A DNA stretch of 9,059 nucleotides, from assembly GCA_030017355.1 (NCBI GenBank), contig JASEIR010000097.1, forward strand, positions 1 to 9,059, given 5' to 3'. Shown here one piece after another: positions 5,591 to 9,059 of this stretch (position 1 is its first letter; every line of letters starts with the position of its first letter). Source of the stretch: Actinomycetota bacterium (GTDB lineage Bacteria > Actinomycetota > Aquicultoria > Aquicultorales > Aquicultoraceae). The notes under the pieces were generated by a model. The model was not told the DNA's origin, did not search any database, and was given only the letters and a program-made list of their open reading frames with translations. The translations under genes were made by a program, and so were the position numbers.

Positions 5591-6631
5591 TTACATGCTT
5601 GATTTAAAATCGCTGGGTTTGTTTCGAAAAACTTTTGCCAACTCGCCATCTTTGGCTGGAATTGTCTTAACGGCTTCGGCTGGATTCTCAATAACTATAG
5701 TTCTTTTTTCTGTCTTACCATGCTCCCAGCTTGCCACGCTAGCCCGATCAGCAGTTTTAGCCTTGCTATACTTTGCTGCAAGAGCAGCTGCTTCAAAGAT
5801 AGTTTCCTCACCATACGAATCCGTTGGGATAATCACTAAGGGGCCAGGATATCCTTCAACTTCAAAAATTAAATCTCCTTCTTCGGCGTATTCGATAAGT
5901 TGCTTATTCTCCTGCTCATTTCTTGACACAACGATAAGCGCACCTTCACTGGATAAGAATACACGACCTATTTTAATTAGGTTGACATCTTTTGCCGAGG
6001 GCTCTTCCTCTATACGATATAAATTGCGAAGTCGCGTTGAAAACGCTGGGTCGGTAAGTATGCAGCCGCCTGCAGGAGAGGGATAATCAACAATGCCATA
6101 TTTTTTTGCAAGCTCCATCTGCGGTTTTCTTGAGCGACCCCTAATATCAAGAAGCTTTGATCTATCAACTATGCCTCTCTTTTCGGGAATAGTCTCCTCA
6201 AGAAGTTTTGCTGAGAGAGGCCGCAAAACGTATCCTTCTAAACCAGATTCACGCTCAACTATACTTAGTGCCTGCCTATTCTGCGACTTAGGTCTTTCCC
6301 CAAGCACCTCACCAGTTGCAACAAAATCAGCACCGATTTCCCTCATAAGATCGCCAGCTCGCTTAATCATTAGTGCATGGCAATCAATACATGGATTCAT
6401 AAATCTACCGTAACCATGCTTTGGAGATTTAAGCATCTTCATGTGTTCATTAGTGATATCTATTATATGGAGCGGAATGCCCAGCATAGCGGCAGCTTTC
6501 TCGGCATTTTTTGCGCTAAAGAATGGCGTTATAAAACTAACCGCTTCTACTTCTATCCCCTGGTCAAGCAGTAGCCTTGCCGCTAAAATACTATCTAAGC
6601 CACCCGACATTAAGACTATAGCCTTAGGCAA
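5591..6631 (-). CDS. PP-loop ATPase of the tRNA-thiolation type (MnmA/ThiI-like) with C-terminal NFACT-R-like domain
   Basis: The protein looks like an ATP-pyrophosphatase that adenylates a tRNA base for sulfur insertion; exact substrate unknown. Numbering here is from an in-frame GTG at 6640. It has the PP-loop SGGLDS (12-17), a Cys pair in NPCIDCH (C84, C87), the family block ATGEVLGERPKSQ (108-120), and a third Cys in PSPAGGC (C193). After residue about 220 comes a domain like the RNA-binding NFACT-R type (LIVVSRNEQEN 235-245, LIFEVEGYPGPLVII 257-271). The tail (about 285-349) is low in recognisable features. I prefer the TTG at 6631 because AGGTGA precedes it at 5 nt, giving 346 residues starting PKAIVLMSGG; GTG 6640 has no good ribosome site. 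The gene follows the PHP gene by about 22 bp. It is often auto-named as a tRNA methyl-aminomethyl-thiouridylate enzyme; no methyltransferase motif is visible. Confidence 0.85.
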   Translation of the reverse strand: MPKAIVLMSGGLDSILAARLLLDQGIEVEAVSFITPFFSAKNAEKAAAMLGIPLHIIDITNEHMKMLKSPKHGYGRFMNPCIDCHALMIKRAGDLMREIGADFVATGEVLGERPKSQNRQALSIVERESGLEGYVLRPLSAKLLEETIPEKRGIVDRSKLLDIRGRSRKPQMELAKKYGIVDYPSPAGGCILTDPAFSTRLRNLYRIEEEPSAKDVNLIKIGRVFLSSEGALIVVSRNEQENKQLIEYAEEGDLIFEVEGYPGPLVIIPTDSYGEETIFEAAALAAKYSKAKTADRASVASWEHGKTEKRTIVIENPAEAVKTIPAKDGELAKVFRNKPSDFKSSM

Positions 6632-6653
6632 GACAATCACCTACTAGCATAAA

Positions 6654-7445
6654 CTAACGAAGTTTTATGAAATTTCGCTGGCGCTGCTTAAACATGGCGA
6701 TCTCACTATACCCAGCTTGTTTAGCCCCAATGATTGCTAAGTCAAAATCCATTCCAACATGCTCTGGACTATGCGCATCAGAGCCAAGCGTAATGGGAAC
6801 ACCTTCTTTATGGCATAACCTCAATATCTCAATGCTTGGGTATATTTCACCAACTGGTTTCCTTAACCCGGCTGTATTTATCTCTATGCACACCCCGGCA
6901 TCCTTTATTGCCTTAAGTGTCTTTTTAACCAGCGGTGTTATATCCTCTTCTGGTCTGAAATTATATTTCTTAATTAAATCAAGATGACCAATTATATCAA
7001 AGAGGCCTGTGCTTGCTGCGCTTGCCACTAACTCGAAATACTTCGCGTAGAGGTCGTAGATGTTCCAACTCTTGTACCCTTCAATGTAGCGGCTATCATC
7101 AAAGCCCCATCCATCTATAAAGTGAACAGAGCCTATGACATAATCAAAATCATAGCTACTAAGAAGACTCGCTGTTTCTTTCTCCAGGCCAGGAAAATAA
7201 TCTGCTTCGATGCCAGCTCTTATGTTTATACTTGGGAATTGTTCTTTAAGCCATTCTATTGCTTGAATATACTCACCTAACTGTTCTTCAGACATGGTTA
7301 GAGACGGATCACGTTTGGTTAAAAGAGGTAGATGGTCAGCAAAACCGATCTCTAAAAAGGAGAGTTGGAGTGCCTGTCTAACATATTCAGACATTTTACC
7401 CTCTGCGTGACCACAGCGGGTGGTATGGATGTGGTAATCAATCAT
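6654..7445 (-). CDS. PHP-family phosphoesterase, histidinol-phosphatase (HisJ/HisK)-like
   Basis: The 263-residue product is a complete PHP-domain metal-dependent phosphatase of the type that removes phosphate from histidinol phosphate in histidine synthesis. Metal-binding motifs occur in order: YHIHT (H5, H7), H13, H38 in ADHLP, E80 in AGIEADYF, H108 in GSVHF, H154 in GHLDLI, and D223/H225 in LGSDAH. The length fits the HisJ family (about 260-270). The ATG at 7445 overlaps the end of the DUF523 gene by 8 bp (ATGATTGA), which suggests coupled translation; its own ribosome site is weak. No other histidine gene is in the window, and several PHP relatives act on other phosphoesters, so the histidinol-phosphate role is a family-based guess rather than something the context supports. 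Confidence 0.9.
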   Translation of the reverse strand: MIDYHIHTTRCGHAEGKMSEYVRQALQLSFLEIGFADHLPLLTKRDPSLTMSEEQLGEYIQAIEWLKEQFPSINIRAGIEADYFPGLEKETASLLSSYDFDYVIGSVHFIDGWGFDDSRYIEGYKSWNIYDLYAKYFELVASAASTGLFDIIGHLDLIKKYNFRPEEDITPLVKKTLKAIKDAGVCIEINTAGLRKPVGEIYPSIEILRLCHKEGVPITLGSDAHSPEHVGMDFDLAIIGAKQAGYSEIAMFKQRQRNFIKLR

Positions 7446-7920
7446 TTTCCAGCTCTTTTTCGGTAACCACAGTTAATCCTGCTTCTCTTAGAAGGGCAGT
7501 TGCAACACCATCGCCCTCTACTATATTACCGGAAAAGGTCCCGTCATAGATAGCCTTCACTCCACAACTTGGGCTTAAGCTTTTTAAAATAGCGCTGGAT
7601 ATGCCTAAAGACCTAGCTAACTGAAGCATCCTTCTAGCGCCCTCTATAAATTTCTCGGTTACATCTCTGCCCTGCTGACTTATAACCTTTGCATTCCCAT
7701 ATAGAACATCACGACCACAGCCGCCTACAATCTCGGCAGGTTCCCTTGGTGTTGGAAGCCCTCCCTCCTGCTCCGGACAAAACGGAACGGCAACGCCATC
7801 TTTAACCAATTCTCTTACCTTCTCGCAAAGACTATCTGTACCATCGTACCTTGTTTTTAATCCGGCAAGGCAGGAGCTTACAATATACTTGACCTTCCTA
7901 CAAGTGGCCTGGTTACCCAA
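7438..7920 (-). CDS. DUF523 / TudS-like thiouracil desulfidase candidate
   Basis: DUF523 proteins include TudS, a [4Fe-4S] enzyme that removes sulfur from thiouracil to give uracil. The 160-residue product carries the three conserved cysteines expected for the cluster: C17 in SSCLAG, C48 in PFCPEQEGGLPTPR, and C119 in SPSCG. It also has the RYDG block (24-27), all at family spacing. It is a stand-alone DUF523 module without the DUF1722 extension seen in some relatives. The start is uncertain. TTG at 7920 has a GTGAGG site 4 nt upstream but lies 43 bp inside the mgtC-like gene, and no better in-frame start exists before VKYIVSSC. The stop overlaps the next gene's ATG. The biochemical role is inferred from family work; the family membership is clear. 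Confidence 0.88.
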   Translation of the reverse strand: MGNQATCRKVKYIVSSCLAGLKTRYDGTDSLCEKVRELVKDGVAVPFCPEQEGGLPTPREPAEIVGGCGRDVLYGNAKVISQQGRDVTEKFIEGARRMLQLARSLGISSAILKSLSPSCGVKAIYDGTFSGNIVEGDGVATALLREAGLTVVTEKELEND

Positions 7921-8579
7921 CGTACCTCACTTACACCTTTCAAGGACGCAAGCTTTGAAATAACCGTTCCTGCGTCCACATCAGCTGGAATATGCAATCC
8001 TAACTGTATTACGTTTGCACCTTCGCCTTCAAGTGGCTCGATCTCGATGGTGCGAACTGTCACACCAATCTCACCAAGGGCAGAAATTATTAGACCCAGC
8101 TGCTTTGGGCTTTCAAGAGCAACCATTTGGATTGTCCTATGAGCAGAAACAGCTCTAACCTCAATATATTTTAGAGCTGTCAAAGTTAAAAGGATAAGGA
8201 ACGTGGCAACAATCGAAGCCAAGTAAAGTCCAACCCCAACAGCAAGTCCAATGCCGGAAACAACCCAGATGCTAGCTGCTGTAGTCAACCCTCTTACAAT
8301 GTTTCCCTGCCTGATAATCGCACCAGCACCAAGAAATCCTATGCCAGTTACCACGCTAGAAGCAATGCGGGTGATATCAGCATAAGGAATTGCTAAAAAA
8401 GGCTCTGTTGAGATAATCATTAGCAATGCTGAACCAAGACATACAAGCACATGGGTTCGAAGACCTGCAGGCTTTTCGGCGACCTCTCTTTGATAGCCGA
8501 TAACTCCCCCTAAGACTATGGCTAGAACAAGTCGAGTTGCCACTTCCCAAAAGCTAATATGTGAAATTGCCTCACTCAT
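7878..8579 (-). CDS. MgtC/SapB family membrane protein
   Basis: The 233-residue product has an N-terminal membrane domain with about four to five hydrophobic segments (roughly 13-29, 43-57, 73-90, 98-119, 122-136). The family signatures are GYQREVAEKPAGLRTHVLV (28-46), RIASSVVTGIGFLGAGAIIR (71-90) and LTTAASIWVVSGIG (98-111). A soluble C-terminal domain of ACT-like pattern follows (about 148-225, e.g. RTIQMVAL and GVTVRTIEIEP). MgtC proteins are linked in pathogens to growth in low magnesium and to modulation of the F1Fo ATPase; in environmental bacteria the role is poorly defined. The ATG at 8579 has an AGGG site about 10 nt upstream. It is the first gene of the overlapping minus-strand run. 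The leader does not show a recognisable magnesium riboswitch. Confidence 0.94.
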   Translation of the reverse strand: MSEAISHISFWEVATRLVLAIVLGGVIGYQREVAEKPAGLRTHVLVCLGSALLMIISTEPFLAIPYADITRIASSVVTGIGFLGAGAIIRQGNIVRGLTTAASIWVVSGIGLAVGVGLYLASIVATFLILLTLTALKYIEVRAVSAHRTIQMVALESPKQLGLIISALGEIGVTVRTIEIEPLEGEGANVIQLGLHIPADVDAGTVISKLASLKGVSEVRWVTRPLVGRSSIL

Positions 8580-8716
8580 AACTACAACCCTAACTTACGA
8601 CCATCAAATGAATTTCCGTATATATCGACCTTATGCGGCGTAAGCCTTATGGTAAATTAAAAATTGCTTAAGCGACTGCCAAGCTAATGGCCATCGCTAT
8701 AAACGGCTGCCGACCT

Positions 8717-8752
8717 AAGAGCAGACGGGAGACCGGTCTGCCGTCCGCTCTT
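8717..8752 (-). terminator. Strong 12-bp hairpin, possible terminator
   Basis: AAGAGCAGACGG (8717-8728) and CCGTCCGCTCTT (8741-8752) form an inverted repeat around a palindromic centre (AGACCGGTCT). The only mismatch is A-C on the plus strand but a G-U pair on the minus strand, favouring a minus-strand RNA, for example the 3' end of a transcript from further right. The T-rich flank (TTTATTT, 8751-8757) is on the plus-strand side, so the direction is ambiguous. It may also be part of the adjacent repeat cluster. Confidence 0.4.
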
Positions 8753-8765
8753 TATTTGAGATTTT

Positions 8766-8804
8766 GAGATTGCCACGTCGCCCTAGCGGGCTCCTCGCAA
8801 TGAC
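8766..8804 (-). repeat. REP-like intergenic element (TCATTGCGAGGAG type)
   Basis: On the minus strand the sequence reads TGTCATTGCGAGGAG, then a GCCC-TAGC-GGGC-type hairpin (8780-8791), then CGACGTGGCAATCTC. ATTGC and GCAAT at the ends are complementary. This pattern recurs as a dispersed intergenic palindrome in many bacterial genomes. The identification is by recall of that motif; copy number in this genome is not visible here. Confidence 0.7.
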
Positions 8805-8852
8805 AGTTTTTCTTTTGCCGGTCTCTCTCCATTTCTCACCCCCACCCTTACC

Positions 8853-9057
8853 CTCCCCCCTCAAGGGGGAGGGTATTTGGTTTAGCTCTCCCCTCAAGGG
8901 GGAGGGTATTATATGGGCTCTCCCCTCAAGGGGGAGGGTATTATATGGGCTCTCCCCTCAAGCGGGAGGGTATTTGGCTGTTTCCCTTCCTTGAGGGGAA
9001 TTTTTTCCCCTCCCTTGGAAGAAAAAGCTTTTTATTCCCCTCCCTTGAGGGGAGGGG
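8853..9057. repeat. Array of short C/G-rich palindromes, first four in 32-33 bp tandem
   Basis: The core CTCCCCTCAAGGGGGAGGG followed by TATT occurs four times (starting near 8853, 8888, 8920 and 8952), with the TCAAGG centre at 8861, 8894, 8926 and 8958. The second, third and fourth copies share the same short linker (ATATGGGCT); the fourth has one base change (AAGCGGG). Beyond 8975 come degenerate copies with TTGAGGGG in the opposite orientation, ending with CCCCTCCCTTGAGGGGAGGG at 9037. Each core can form a 6-bp hairpin. The array may extend past the window edge. Confidence 0.85.
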
Positions 9058-9059
9058 CT

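Larger units (their letters stand above)
8580..9059. other. 480-bp non-coding, repeat-rich region upstream of the mgtC-like gene
   Basis: No credible gene is present. From left to right: the mgtC-like leader (8580-8715), whose best promoter-like pair on the minus strand is TTGGCA (8682-8677) with TTTAAT (8661-8656) at a short 15-nt spacing, a weak call; a strong hairpin (8717-8752); a REP-like element (8766-8804); and a G/C-rich palindromic array (8853-9057). Reading frames across the array encode repeated PSPLKGEG-type peptides and are artefacts of the repeats. Confidence 0.75.

Noticed and set aside
5580..6086. 168-codon plus-strand open frame
   Set aside because: It lies wholly opposite the PP-loop gene, has no ribosome site or recognisable domain, and its composition is what the antisense of a coding region gives.
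8853..8974. Possible CRISPR array (regular repeat every 32-33 bp)
   Set aside because: The 'spacers' are about 9-12 bp, and the linkers between the second, third and fourth copies are identical. A CRISPR array needs diverse spacers of about 30 bp, and no cas gene is present.
8764..8994. Plus-strand 76-codon open frame over the repeats
   Set aside because: It is made of the REP-like element and the palindromic array, giving repeated PSPLKGEG-like peptides that commonly arise from such intergenic repeats.
1..9059. tRNA or rRNA genes
   Set aside because: No tRNA T-arm/acceptor pattern in a plausible context (the GGTTCGAAG near 8455 is inside the mgtC-like gene and lacks the partner arms) and no rRNA-like sequence were seen.

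Overview
The window looks like a chromosomal stretch of a bacterium with anaerobic-type redox physiology. It carries a cytochrome c maturation (Ccm, System I) cluster whose CcmE has the CxxxY haem-binding motif known from archaea and sulfate reducers, followed by a Rex redox repressor. The frequent GTG/TTG starts, the Rex protein and the intergenic repeat families would fit a deep-branching Gram-positive-type, Chloroflexi-like or deltaproteobacterial genome. I cannot name the taxon from the sequence. All nine recognised complete genes and the one partial gene lie on the minus strand, so the biological reading direction is right to left.

Reading right to left. (1) 9059-8580 is non-coding and repeat-rich: a G/C-rich palindromic array (about 8853-9057), a REP-like element whose minus strand reads TCATTGCGAGGAG (8766-8804), and a strong hairpin (8717-8752). 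(2) 8579-5591 is a tight operon-like run: MgtC/SapB membrane protein, a DUF523/TudS-like thiouracil desulfidase candidate, a PHP-family phosphoesterase, and a PP-loop tRNA-thiolation-like ATPase with a C-terminal NFACT-R-like domain. The first three genes overlap and the fourth follows after about 20 bp. (3) 5492-4689 is S-methyl-5'-thioadenosine phosphorylase (mtnP) behind its own candidate promoter. (4) 4676-4605 is a short element with imperfect terminal inverted repeats. (5) 4557-3868 is rex. (6) 3714-3418 is an orphan PqqD-like (RRE-fold) small protein. (7) 3417-3040 is a non-coding stretch that holds a candidate structured RNA and then a candidate promoter. (8) 3039 to the left edge holds ccmC, ccmE and ccmF, the last cut by the window edge.

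Two functional themes stand out. The left half concerns haem delivery for c-type cytochromes (CcmC loads CcmE with haem, CcmF ligates it to apocytochrome), next to the NADH/NAD+ sensor Rex. The right half is sulfur-flavoured: a TudS-like desulfidase candidate, a tRNA sulfur-insertion-like ATPase, and methylthioadenosine salvage. The points most worth a second look are the Cys-type CcmE with a degenerate CcmC WWD motif and no recognisable ccmD or ccmH here, the structured non-coding region upstream of ccmC, and the co-location of a thiouracil desulfidase candidate with a tRNA-thiolation-like enzyme.
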